Shown here: positions 51,203 through 59,554 of the stretch, one piece after another
Layout: every line of letters begins with the position of its first letter
Numbering within the stretch: position 1 is the first letter of the stretch
From: a virus
Length of the DNA: 64,000 nucleotides
IMG/VR virus record: IMGVR_UViG_3300005537_000002
Coordinates: 1 to 64,000 of that record
Strand: one strand, 5' to 3'
The notes under the pieces: model-generated
What the model saw: the letters and a program-made list of their open reading frames with translations, nothing else
Told to the model about the DNA's origin: nothing
The model's database searches: none
Position numbers and translations under genes: made by a program

Positions 51203-51694
51203 ATGACGCTAGATAGAAGCGTTCCAAAACTCACCGTTGAGGAAGAGGTTGCACTACTCGAACCCTTTGCAGGTGATGATGTAGTGTTACTCAAAGACAC
51301 CGATAGGAGTGGTAACATAGACAAGTGTTCTTGGTGTAATCTTGACCTGTCGGATGCCTATGACGAAGGGCACGAACGTGGATGCAAAATCACTGCACTT
51401 AGGAATCGACTTGCTGATTTAGGCTTTCCTATGAGGCGGTGGAAGGTGGATTTTACGCATATACACCGATACTATCCGGAGAGCGTTATGCATGCTAGTG
51501 CTTGGATACATAGTTGTAGGGAGTTGAGTACGGAACAGGCTTTGCATCTAGCTCAACATGAACTAGATACGTGGGGCGTTGGGCGTGCATGGAATGGTGA
51601 GCCTGACTACGTTGGCAACCATCGATATGTAGACCCAGACTCCATAAAGTTATATGTCTTACGTACGTTCTATAGAACAGAAGAAGGGGACTAA
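51203..51694 (+). CDS. Cys/His zinc-site protein, paralogue of the 48537 protein, 163 aa
   Basis: ATG with AAGGAGGAG upstream. KCSWCNLDLSDAYDEGHERGC gives a CxxC...HxxxC zinc site near residues 42-60, followed by LGFPMRRWKVDF, shared with the 48537 protein. The acidic N-terminal 40 residues are unique. The pair probably arose by duplication; the helicase gene lies between them. Confidence 0.65.
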   Translation: MTLDRSVPKLTVEEEVALLEPFAGDDVVLLKDTDRSGNIDKCSWCNLDLSDAYDEGHERGCKITALRNRLADLGFPMRRWKVDFTHIHRYYPESVMHASAWIHSCRELSTEQALHLAQHELDTWGVGRAWNGEPDYVGNHRYVDPDSIKLYVLRTFYRTEEGD

Positions 51695-51697
51695 CAT

Positions 51698-51928
51698 ATG
51701 AAAAAGGCGCTATCAGTATTGTTACTGTCGTTGCTTATTGGGGCTACTATCGCGTGCGGTCAGTCGTCTAACTATTACTACTCTCAGCCGGTACGTAGGC
51801 AACCAGTCATTGTTGTAGGTGGTTCGTCCGGGTGTTCGTACTACACCAAAAGTAGGGCGACGACCAAGATGAAGTCCAATGGGTCCGTGACGGTAAAGTC
51901 GAAAAGCAAGACGACTTCTAGTTGCTAG
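51698..51928 (+). CDS. Small lipoprotein, 76 aa
   Basis: ATG with AAGGGGA upstream. Signal peptide KKALSVLLLSLLIGATIAC with a lipobox ending in Cys20, then a short Ser/Lys-rich chain with two more Cys (GCSYY and the C-terminal SSC). Phage lipoproteins often act in superinfection exclusion; that role is inference. Confidence 0.68.
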   Translation: MKKALSVLLLSLLIGATIACGQSSNYYYSQPVRRQPVIVVGGSSGCSYYTKSRATTKMKSNGSVTVKSKSKTTSSC

Positions 51929-51973
51929 AGTGGTTGAAAACAGAGCGTTGTATAATACGTGTATATAACGCTC

Positions 51974-52011
51974 TAGTTAGTTTTTACCCGTTATTAGCAC
52001 GCAACTAACTA
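51974..52011 (+). repeat. Reduced hairpin element, copy 3 of the TAGTTAGTTTTTAC family
   Basis: TAGTTAGTTTTTACCCG (51974-51990) matches the arm of copy 1 exactly, but only TAGTTAGTT can pair, with AACTAACTA at 52003-52011. The loop box is absent. It looks like a decayed or truncated copy. Confidence 0.55.
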
Positions 52012-52049
52012 AAAACTGTTGGGGAGTAGAAAACACTACATAAACCGTG

Positions 52050-52077
52050 CGGATGTATAGTATAATATATACATCCG
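52050..52077 (+). promoter_or_regulatory. Inverted repeat enclosing a -10 box upstream of the 52094 gene
   Basis: CGGATGTATA (52050-52059) and TATACATCCG (52068-52077) flank GTATAATA, which contains TATAAT (52061-52066). An operator over the -10 would allow tight repression. No good -35 is present (CATAAA-like), so an activator may be needed. AGGAGAAGGAG lies between it and the ATG. Confidence 0.6.
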
Positions 52078-52093
52078 AGGAGAAGGAGTCAGC

Positions 52094-52636
52094 ATGCGTT
52101 CAGAGGATCTTAGGTTGACGTTGGAGGACATCTACGGACTGGATATGATACAGAGACCATCGGCTACGCTAGTGCATGGCGTAGTGAGTATGGAGGATGA
52201 AGAAGTACTGTGTGAGGGTGATGCACTTGAGATCGTTTCAGTCGCTGTCGAGAAGTGGGTTATGGATCCATATGACCCAACAATCGTACTCTATCTACGT
52301 CCGGAGAGATCGTATTCGCCTGACGTCGAGTCTAAACGTAGGGTTGGTTTTGAGGATGTGTGTACGAAGTCTATCCTTACAGAAGAGCAGTATAAAGGTA
52401 CGTACCTGTTGAGTCTGTCTATGTGTATAGAGATGCTCGGTGTCGGAGTGAACACGTTAGGATTTCCGTGTACACTTCCAGCTAGGGTACTGTACACGGA
52501 GTACAGGCCGACTGGCATAGTGCATTGCATTACCTACACGGACGAAGCCTTATTCTTCGACTGTGTTATGATCCACACAACTAGTTGTTCCTGTAAGTAT
52601 GGCATAGCCCGCAATCAACAGCCATACCTAAACTAG
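52094..52636 (+). CDS. Hypothetical protein, 180 aa
   Basis: ATG with GAAGGAG upstream. Acidic N-terminal half (LEDIYGLDMIQRPSATLVHG), a beta centre, and a C-terminal CxC pair (TTSCSCKYG). Possible DNA-mimic or regulator given the operator-like repeat upstream; the sequence does not show which. Confidence 0.6.
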   Translation: MRSEDLRLTLEDIYGLDMIQRPSATLVHGVVSMEDEEVLCEGDALEIVSVAVEKWVMDPYDPTIVLYLRPERSYSPDVESKRRVGFEDVCTKSILTEEQYKGTYLLSLSMCIEMLGVGVNTLGFPCTLPARVLYTEYRPTGIVHCITYTDEALFFDCVMIHTTSCSCKYGIARNQQPYLN

Positions 52637-52659
52637 CGCGGAGGAAGTAGACTACGCGA

Positions 52660-52866
52660 ATGAAAACACTATACGACGAGAACCACAGGTACACACCAGA
52701 CGCAACTGGTCTTAGCGCGAACGTAGGTAGAGCCCTTCACAGTATATTCAAGGACTACATAGAGTTGGGCTACTCCCCGATAGAAATATCCCATATTATG
52801 CATAGCGTCGTGTTCGACCTCGAGATGGAGTCGATACTTGACGCAGACGAGGATTCTAATGCCTAA
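52660..52866 (+). CDS. Hyp. small acidic protein, 68 aa
   Basis: ATG with GGAGGAAG upstream. Helical: GRALHSIFKDYIELGYSP, then HIMHSVVFDLEMESILD and an acidic end. It overlaps the polymerase start by eight bases, so it is coupled to it. Not recognised. Confidence 0.58.
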   Translation: MKTLYDENHRYTPDATGLSANVGRALHSIFKDYIELGYSPIEISHIMHSVVFDLEMESILDADEDSNA

Positions 52867-55648
52867 ACTCGCAATAGTAGATGGCCATAGCCTTCTCTAC
52901 CGGGGATATCACGCGATGTACGGGACGACGCTGATAACTAGTTCAGGTGAGTTGACGTCAGCGACGTTTGCGTTCACGAGCATGCTGTTAAAGGCCGTGA
53001 TAGATTTGCGACCCGATTATGTCGTTGTGGCATTCGATCCTGGTGGACGTCTACGACGACACGATCTCTACAACGACTATAAGAGCAACCGAACCGCGGA
53101 AGCAGTAGACGACTTGTGGATGCAGTATCCACGTATACAGGAGATCGTACAAGCGTTCGGATTCCCAATCGTGACTTGCTTGGGGTACGAAGGGGACGAT
53201 ATTCTGGGTACTCTAGCGGTGCAGGCGACAGCACAGGGTGTAGAGACCATATTACTAACGGGAGACCACGACACTCTACAGTTAGTCAACGACTCCGTCT
53301 CAGCGTACATCTTCAAAAGAGGTGTATCCGAGATGATCCGATATGACAGCCCAGCTGTGCTAGAGAAGATGAAGGTGCGTCCCGATCAAATCCCTTGCTA
53401 TAAGGGTCTGGTTGGGGATGTAACTGACGCTATTCCCGGTGTCAGGGGATTTGGTGAAGTAACTACATCTAAACTATTAGCACAGTACGGTAGTTTGGAA
53501 GGCATCTACGAGCATCTGCCCGAACTCAAGCCTCGTATAGCACAGTTGCTTGTGGATAATCGAGACATAGCGTTTCTAAGTAGGAAGTTGGGTACGATTG
53601 ATACGAATGCTCCTATCCAGCTGTGCTTAGAGGAGGCTAGAGTAGGTCAGTACGACGTCCCCAAGTTACAAGCCTTGTTCGAAATGTTGGAGTTCAGGGG
53701 TTTTATAAAGAAGCTAGCTATACTAACGGGTACTAGCGTAGCACCGATGTACGACCCGACGACTCCAATCGGTATGGTGCAGGTACTGCCTATACCTACT
53801 AACATCTATCGGAAAGCACCTGATCCTCGACGCCAGTCGGTAGATGTAGGTCCCGAAACGTTAGTACAGGTTGTAGAGACACTAGGGGACTTACAAGCCT
53901 GTATGACAGCCATTTGGAGCTCGAAGGAGCTGTCTTTCGACACAGAGACGACTGGCTTAGATATGCCTACACTCGAACTAGTAGGCATATCGCTGTCAAC
54001 TCAAGAGGGTACTGCTTGGTACATACCAGTTGGGCACAAGCTCGAACGGGAGCGTCAGTTACCTCTGACGGATGTACTTTGCGTACTACAACCTGTGCTA
54101 GAAGACCCACACGTCCGTAAGTATATGCACAACGCTAAGTATGACATGGCAGTGATGGCAAAGTACGGTATCGAGGTACAAGGCTTAGCTATGGATACGA
54201 TGGTCGGTGCGTACTTGTTAGACCCGGGTATTTCTGGGAAGGGTCTAAAGGAGCAAACCAAAACAAGGCTTGGGATAGTGATGACTGAGATTACTGACAT
54301 TGTCAACTTCCGTAAAGGTATGACAATGGCCGACGTAGGCATTGACATCGCTGCTCCATATGCAGGTGCTGACGCTGACATGACGTTGCGTTTAGTCCAA
54401 CCGATTGTGCAAGAGCTCTCAAGATGGAAGTTGATGGACCTGTACCAGCAGATCGAACAGCCTATTATACCGATCTTACGGGACATGGAACGGGAGGGTG
54501 TGTTAGTAGATGGTGAGTTCATTCGAGAGTATGGCGTGAAGGTGTCTGCAAAGATTTCAGAATTAGAGCTAGCCATTTACGAGAGTGCTGGTCGATCGTT
54601 CAACCTATCCTCTGACCAACAGTTAGCACAGATTTTATTCGGTGACCTCAAACTTACACCCACTCGTAGAACTAAACGTGGCTATGCAGTTGGCAAATAC
54701 GAGTTAGCGAGTTTACAGGAACTGCATCCGATCATACCACTCGTACAGGAATGGAGGCAACTCACCAAGTTAAGAAGCACGTACATCGACGGTCTGCTCA
54801 AACTGATACATCCGGTGACTGGTAGAGTACACACGAGCTTCAACCAAATTGTGACTGCTAGCGGGCGACTGTCGAGTTCGCACCCGAACTTACAAAATAT
54901 CCCTATCAAGAGTGAGGTGGGCAAGCTGATACGTAGAGCTTTCATTGCTAGACCTGGTTACAAGCTGGTGAAAGCGGACTTTAGTCAAGCCGAACTGCGT
55001 ATCCTTACTCACGTTACACAAGACCCAGTCTACCTACGTTTGTTTGCAGAAGGTGTGGACGTGCATACCATTACCGCTAGTCAATTGTACCAAGTACCCG
55101 AAAGTGAAGTAACTTGGTTGCAGCGTAAGATCGCCAAAAACGTGAGTTTTGCGATCTTGTACGGTCAGTCTCCACACGGACTAGCTGAGATGTTAGGCAT
55201 CCCTGAAATAGATGCAGCTACGTTTATCAAGCGGTACCATATGACGTATAAGACCGTTAAGGGGTATATTGCCTCCGTAACGGAGCAATTACACAAGCAG
55301 GGATTCGTAAACACGTTCTTTGGAAGGAAACGTTTCTTTACGGATCTAAGTGGGGATTTAGCAGCACACGAGCGTGAGGCTATCAACAGCCCAATCCAAG
55401 GTGGGTGCGCTGACTTGATGAAGCTGTCACTGATCGCTATCAACCGAGAGTTGAAAGCTCGTAGTAGTGACGCTCGTATTGTACTGACCGTACACGACGA
55501 AGTGCTGTTAGAAGTACCTAACGAGGAGGCATTAGATATTGCTCGACTCGTATGGCGTATTATGTCGAATGTGGTCAAGTTAGATGTGCCAATGGAGTCT
55601 AGTGTATCGGTTGGTTCGAATTGGCTGGAACAGGTAGAGCTAGATTAG
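52859..55648 (+). CDS. polA: DNA polymerase I with 5' nuclease, proofreading and polymerase domains, 929 aa
   Basis: ATG at 52859 with GAGGA upstream; TTG at 52838 is weaker. Residues 1-290 are a 5' nuclease (KLAIVDGHSLLYRGYHAMYG, VVVAFDPGG, LLTGDHDTLQLV). Next comes a 3' exonuclease with DTETTGLD (about 360), HNAKYDMAVM and AGADADMTLRL, all three motifs intact. The polymerase has motif A VKADFSQAELRIL (about 705), O-helix RKIAKNVSFAILYGQS with Phe at the sugar-reading position, and motif C TVHDEVLLEV (about 877). It is the length of cellular Pol I, unlike most phage forms that lack the 5' nuclease. The O-helix has SFA in place of the usual NFG. Confidence 0.93.
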   Translation: MPKLAIVDGHSLLYRGYHAMYGTTLITSSGELTSATFAFTSMLLKAVIDLRPDYVVVAFDPGGRLRRHDLYNDYKSNRTAEAVDDLWMQYPRIQEIVQAFGFPIVTCLGYEGDDILGTLAVQATAQGVETILLTGDHDTLQLVNDSVSAYIFKRGVSEMIRYDSPAVLEKMKVRPDQIPCYKGLVGDVTDAIPGVRGFGEVTTSKLLAQYGSLEGIYEHLPELKPRIAQLLVDNRDIAFLSRKLGTIDTNAPIQLCLEEARVGQYDVPKLQALFEMLEFRGFIKKLAILTGTSVAPMYDPTTPIGMVQVLPIPTNIYRKAPDPRRQSVDVGPETLVQVVETLGDLQACMTAIWSSKELSFDTETTGLDMPTLELVGISLSTQEGTAWYIPVGHKLERERQLPLTDVLCVLQPVLEDPHVRKYMHNAKYDMAVMAKYGIEVQGLAMDTMVGAYLLDPGISGKGLKEQTKTRLGIVMTEITDIVNFRKGMTMADVGIDIAAPYAGADADMTLRLVQPIVQELSRWKLMDLYQQIEQPIIPILRDMEREGVLVDGEFIREYGVKVSAKISELELAIYESAGRSFNLSSDQQLAQILFGDLKLTPTRRTKRGYAVGKYELASLQELHPIIPLVQEWRQLTKLRSTYIDGLLKLIHPVTGRVHTSFNQIVTASGRLSSSHPNLQNIPIKSEVGKLIRRAFIARPGYKLVKADFSQAELRILTHVTQDPVYLRLFAEGVDVHTITASQLYQVPESEVTWLQRKIAKNVSFAILYGQSPHGLAEMLGIPEIDAATFIKRYHMTYKTVKGYIASVTEQLHKQGFVNTFFGRKRFFTDLSGDLAAHEREAINSPIQGGCADLMKLSLIAINRELKARSSDARIVLTVHDEVLLEVPNEEALDIARLVWRIMSNVVKLDVPMESSVSVGSNWLEQVELD

Positions 55649-55863
55649 TGGCAGAACAGCTAGTAGCAGACCTATGCTTAACTTGGGGAGTATGGAGTCT
55701 GTTAGTTGGAATGTTGTGGACTTTATTGTCGACGACATCCCAAAGAGAAAGGTGGCAGTTAGCTGGTTGTATCGTTACAACCAGCTTGTTCGTAGTAGCG
55801 AGTGTAGTCACTGTGCTAAGAGTGACTGGTGTAGTAGGCCCACTACTACACGTACACTATTAA
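55648..55863 (+). CDS. Small two-helix membrane protein, 71 aa
   Basis: GTG overlapping the polymerase stop by one base. Two hydrophobic helices (CLTWGVWSLLVGMLWTLL and VTTSLFVVASVVTVLRVTG) separated by a polar turn (TTSQRERWQ). Too small for a family call. It may be a membrane-acting accessory such as an exclusion or holin-type protein. Confidence 0.55.
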   Translation: MAEQLVADLCLTWGVWSLLVGMLWTLLSTTSQRERWQLAGCIVTTSLFVVASVVTVLRVTGVVGPLLHVHY

Positions 55864-55876
55864 ACAAGGAGTATAC

Positions 55877-56953
55877 ATGTTAGACACACGTATTAAGGAA
55901 ATGGTGGTTGCTTATAGCAACTTAATCGAGTCGTACGGAGGCCCAACCGAATTTGCAAAGCAGGGTGCGTACAGTACGCCGTATTGGGGGACTCAGCAGA
56001 TTACGAGCTATCCACAAGTTGTAACCCAACTTGTGGAGATAGCTCCACAGTACGTAGACTTGACTGCTGGTGGTGGTAGGTATCCGGTGCATCGAGCACA
56101 GCAAGGTCAGCGAGTCGCTTGTAACGACCGCTGTGTATATGCTGCAGTGTCGTTGGACGCAGTGCTGTGTAGTAAAACGACGCATACACTCGGATTCGAA
56201 GAGTGGCTAGAGGCATTCGCTCAAGCTACACATCCGATCTACGTAGCTTCTCGAAAGGGTTGGCTGCATAGACGTGCAGCGAAAGGTGATGTACTAGAAG
56301 GTTTCGAGGCAACAGCCTCGTACATCGACGGGTTGGTGAGTCAATTCGAGCGAGACTCGTTAGTGCTGGCTGCTGTAGGTGCAACTTTAGTTGAGGACTG
56401 TTCGCACAACGGGCTGAGTTGGTTGCAAGATGTCAGTTCCGTAACGACGGACGTGTTTTGGCGTAGTTTTGTACGTGAAGCTGTACGTATACGCTGTACT
56501 ATTGACAGTATGCCTATGCACGGGTATGTGCATCAGGTTACGAATATGGACGCACTCGAGTCACTCGACAACCTACATATCGAAGGAGGAGCTGTCTGCT
56601 ATATCGATCCGGCTTGGCCTTGGATGAGTACAGACGGAGCTAACCCGTATACGTTCTTCAGCACTCAAATATCAGCTGTGCTAGCGCAAAGTGATCTGCA
56701 AGTACCGTTCTGGAGTAGACATGAACCCGAAGCTGTGTACGCGGAGATTGGGACCTGGATCAACCGAGCGTTCGAGAAGGGTGCGGCCTACTTTATCGTA
56801 AGCACACAGGGTACGAACTCGCCTCCGCCAAACGATCTGTACGATTGGTTGGGTACAGAGTTTGATCTTACACACGTAGAGAACGTGGTGGCGAAGAGTT
56901 CCCGCACCGGTAAAGAATTCGTAGAGTGGTATGGTATAGTGAAAGCGTCGTAG
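55877..56953 (+). CDS. DNA adenine methyltransferase-like protein (D12-like), 358 aa
   Basis: ATG with CAAGGAG upstream. SAM-binding motif VDLTAGGGRYPVHRA (about 60-74) and catalytic-type motif CYIDPAWPW (about 240-248), in the order of D12-class N6-adenine methyltransferases. The canonical DPPY is replaced by DPAW. Residues 100-225 are a helical specificity-type insertion. It would methylate phage DNA or protect it from host enzymes. The changed motif leaves activity open. Confidence 0.65.
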   Translation: MLDTRIKEMVVAYSNLIESYGGPTEFAKQGAYSTPYWGTQQITSYPQVVTQLVEIAPQYVDLTAGGGRYPVHRAQQGQRVACNDRCVYAAVSLDAVLCSKTTHTLGFEEWLEAFAQATHPIYVASRKGWLHRRAAKGDVLEGFEATASYIDGLVSQFERDSLVLAAVGATLVEDCSHNGLSWLQDVSSVTTDVFWRSFVREAVRIRCTIDSMPMHGYVHQVTNMDALESLDNLHIEGGAVCYIDPAWPWMSTDGANPYTFFSTQISAVLAQSDLQVPFWSRHEPEAVYAEIGTWINRAFEKGAAYFIVSTQGTNSPPPNDLYDWLGTEFDLTHVENVVAKSSRTGKEFVEWYGIVKAS

Positions 56954-57030
56954 CCTAATACCATATCTACGTTATACTGCAGAGCTGGAGCTCTGCAGTA
57001 TTGATTTGTATACATATATAACATATACTA

Positions 57031-57103
57031 AAGTATAGAGCGGTTCGGAGTGTTGGCTCCGATGAGTTCTCACCCAACTCATACAGCGGACCGCTCTATA
57101 CTT
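57031..57103 (+). ncRNA. Structured RNA with three-way junction between genes
   Basis: Outer stem of 14 perfect pairs (AAGTATAGAGCGGT at 57031-57044 with 57090-57103) encloses hairpin TCGGAG-TGTTGG-CTCCGA, hairpin TGAGTT-CTCACCC-AACTCA and an unpaired TACAGCGG before the closing strand. Loop bases GTTGG could also pair with CCAAC in the second hairpin. It lies in the 228-base gap 56954-57181, 78 bases before the next start. The rest of that gap is AT-rich, with a possible weak promoter TATAAT at 57137-57142. Confidence 0.65.
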
Positions 57104-57181
57104 AGGGGACACTCTTAAAAGTCACTGGCAGTACATTATAATTATTCATACTTATACTGTATACAGTGCTAGGAACTGTCA

Positions 57182-58246
57182 GTGCCTGTTCGTACTATTT
57201 CTGCTTCACAACTGCAAGAGTTCTCTACTTGCAGACGACGCTGGGGCTATAGTGCCCTAGAACATTTGGATAGCCGGAGACAGTCGTATGCTTTATGGTT
57301 CGGCATCGGGGTACACCACGCACTAGATCGATTTTATTCCTTAGGCTTCGACCCTTCTGTAAGCTTTGATACGTGGTGGTCTACTGAGACTACCAAGCAA
57401 CAGGCAGGTCAACGTTCGCTGTTGGGTGAACGGGATATTGAACAGAAGTGGCTTGAGTTACGTCAGTTAGGTATAGGCATGCTATCACACTATCGGGAAT
57501 GGGCTCGTCTGCAGGACGACTTCGAGGTACTAGCAACAGAGGCGGACTTTCGGGTACCCATTCCCGAAACCGAAGGTCACTTAGTTGGCAGGTTCGACGG
57601 CATTATACGACTATGGCGCAGACCAAACGACGTGTATTTACTCGAACACAAGAGCTACAGTATCAAACCCCCACAATACTTCCTGCTACTCGACGAACAG
57701 ACTAACGTGTATCAGTGGGCAGCTACAAAACTACTTGCAAGTGGAGATTTAGCACAGTACGGTGTACCTGAAACCGCCACTGTTAAGGGTGTGTTGTATA
57801 ACGGGTTGAGGAAAGCCGTTCCAACTACTCCCCCGCTTGCTGACGACGGTAAGAGTTTACTAAGGGACGCGCGTATTGCTACAACGTATGAGTTGTATTT
57901 AGCTTCTATACGGGAGCACGACTTTTCGCCGAGTGACTATGCTGATGTGCTAGTGAAGTTGAAACTACGTGGTAACCGCTATTTCTATCGAGAGTGGATA
58001 CAAAGGTCAGCAGAGGAGCTGACTAGACTAGAGCGGAGACTGACCTCGCAATTTAGGGCCATGTCTAACCCGGAAGTTGCCCTACTTCCGTCGCCTACGT
58101 GGGATTGCTACTGGCGGTGTCCGTACTTCTCGTTGTGTGTCGCTGAAAACACTGGGAAGGATTATGACGAGATCAAAAGGACGCAGTACGCTCCTAGGGT
58201 ATGGTCTAGAGAGAAAACACCGTCAACGACTGACGATTTCCTGTAG
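57182..58246 (+). CDS. Cas4/RecB-like PD-(D/E)XK nuclease A, 354 aa
   Basis: GTG with TAGGAAC upstream. N-terminal SASQLQEFSTCRRRW places Cys17; HHALDRFY is the conserved His helix; the nuclease core is RFDGIIRLW (Asp) and YLLEHKSYS (E-x-K); the end has WDCYWRCPYFSLC with three Cys. The Cys pattern is that of Fe-S nucleases such as Cas4 and AddB. The partner gene follows 95 bases on. A recombination role in DNA-end processing is likely. Confidence 0.8.
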   Translation: MPVRTISASQLQEFSTCRRRWGYSALEHLDSRRQSYALWFGIGVHHALDRFYSLGFDPSVSFDTWWSTETTKQQAGQRSLLGERDIEQKWLELRQLGIGMLSHYREWARLQDDFEVLATEADFRVPIPETEGHLVGRFDGIIRLWRRPNDVYLLEHKSYSIKPPQYFLLLDEQTNVYQWAATKLLASGDLAQYGVPETATVKGVLYNGLRKAVPTTPPLADDGKSLLRDARIATTYELYLASIREHDFSPSDYADVLVKLKLRGNRYFYREWIQRSAEELTRLERRLTSQFRAMSNPEVALLPSPTWDCYWRCPYFSLCVAENTGKDYDEIKRTQYAPRVWSREKTPSTTDDFL

Positions 58247-58275
58247 GCGCTGCCTTGGTGTTAGACTCCGCCCTC

Positions 58276-58304
58276 TTGATTTTGTTTATGTAATCCTTTA
58301 TAAT
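58276..58304 (+). promoter_or_regulatory. Promoter for nuclease B and recombination genes
   Basis: TTGATT (58276-58281), 17-base spacer, TATAAT (58299-58304), between the two nuclease genes. Confidence 0.65.
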
Positions 58305-58340
58305 ATAAATAAGAAGATTTAATAAATGAGGAGGCAACAA

Positions 58341-59492
58341 GTGACCCAAGACAACAAACGCAACCCGTTTAGAGTCGTTGCCCTACCCGTAAGACGCATA
58401 AGTGCCACTGGTATAAGCGAATTTAAGGAATGTAGGAGGAGATGGTACTACTCTAACGAGTCCCAGTTGAATTTGGAGCCTAAACGTGGGACAGTTGCGT
58501 ACGACTTTGGGAGAAAGATTCATCATGCGTTAGAGCGACACTATCGGGATGGTGTGCATGCATCCGATGCGTTTGTAGAAGTATTTGATAGTGATGTAAC
58601 TCGTATGGTAGAAGTGGGGATGATGGGAGATGACTATAGCAAGTACGAAGCTATGCGTGAATTGGGTGTGCAAATGCTGACGTATTACGAGAACTGGGCT
58701 AGCACTCACGACGACTTCAAGATGCTGCACACCGAGTTTGAATTTGAAATCCCGCTAGTCGACTATGACGGAACAGACTTAGGGGTCTATTTTGTGGGGC
58801 GTATTGACGGTATCGTCCGTACTAATGACGGCCTGTATTATTTAATCGAGTACAAGACGGCTGGTACACATTTGGCCAGTGACGTCATGCTACTAGATGA
58901 GCAGACAGCTAGATACCAGTTAGCGGCTCAGTGGTTGATACGCAATGGTAAAGTACCGGGTATACCTAGTGATGCTATACTAAGTGGGGTTATTTACACG
59001 GCACTGCTTAAAAAGATAGTTAAACCCCCACTACTACTCAAAAACGGAAAAGGGTTGAGTAAGGATATAGTCACCAACCCAACTACGTACGAGCTGTATC
59101 TGAAAGCGATACAGGACAATGGCTTTAACGAAAGCGACTATGCAGCTGTGCTAGATAAGCTGCAGAACACGTACCCAACTGGTACGATATTTGTGCGTAG
59201 AGAGTATGTGTTGAGGAGTAAGGACGAGATGCAGGGTCATGCACACAGGCTAATGTTGGAAGTGAGGGAGATGTCGAGAGAGAACCTACCTATTTATCCT
59301 AGTCCCAAATGGGACGGCTCTTGCGCGTGGAGTTGTCCGTATCATGCGCTGTGTGTGACGGAAAATATAACTGGAAATCTCGGGGGTGAGGTAGACTTCC
59401 GCATACGTAACGAGTTTGTGCAGCGTCCACCAAGGGGAGGAGTCTACCAACAGCCACGAGAAGGAGGATACGACGGCCAAGAGTTAGGCTAG
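58341..59492 (+). CDS. Cas4/RecB-like PD-(D/E)XK nuclease B, 383 aa
   Basis: The GTG at 58341 is preferred over ATG 58326: AGGAGG lies inside the longer version, six bases before the GTG. Same architecture as nuclease A: SEFKECRRRWYYS, IHHALERHYRDG, GRIDGIVRT, YYLIEYKTAG (E-x-K), and WDGSCAWSCPYHALC. The two are about one-third identical by eye. The C-terminal tail is Gly/Arg-rich. It is upstream of the Sak4-like and SSB-like genes in one transcription unit. Confidence 0.8.
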   Translation: MTQDNKRNPFRVVALPVRRISATGISEFKECRRRWYYSNESQLNLEPKRGTVAYDFGRKIHHALERHYRDGVHASDAFVEVFDSDVTRMVEVGMMGDDYSKYEAMRELGVQMLTYYENWASTHDDFKMLHTEFEFEIPLVDYDGTDLGVYFVGRIDGIVRTNDGLYYLIEYKTAGTHLASDVMLLDEQTARYQLAAQWLIRNGKVPGIPSDAILSGVIYTALLKKIVKPPLLLKNGKGLSKDIVTNPTTYELYLKAIQDNGFNESDYAAVLDKLQNTYPTGTIFVRREYVLRSKDEMQGHAHRLMLEVREMSRENLPIYPSPKWDGSCAWSCPYHALCVTENITGNLGGEVDFRIRNEFVQRPPRGGVYQQPREGGYDGQELG

Positions 59493-59554
59493 CCACCTAA
59501 CATCTCGAACAAACTAAAACCTCAAAACACAAACATCTAACAAGGGAAACAGTA

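Noticed and set aside
57031-57103. Hammerhead ribozyme at the three-way junction
   Set aside because: It has a partial CGATGAG but lacks the GAAA segment and a cleavage triplet in the right place.
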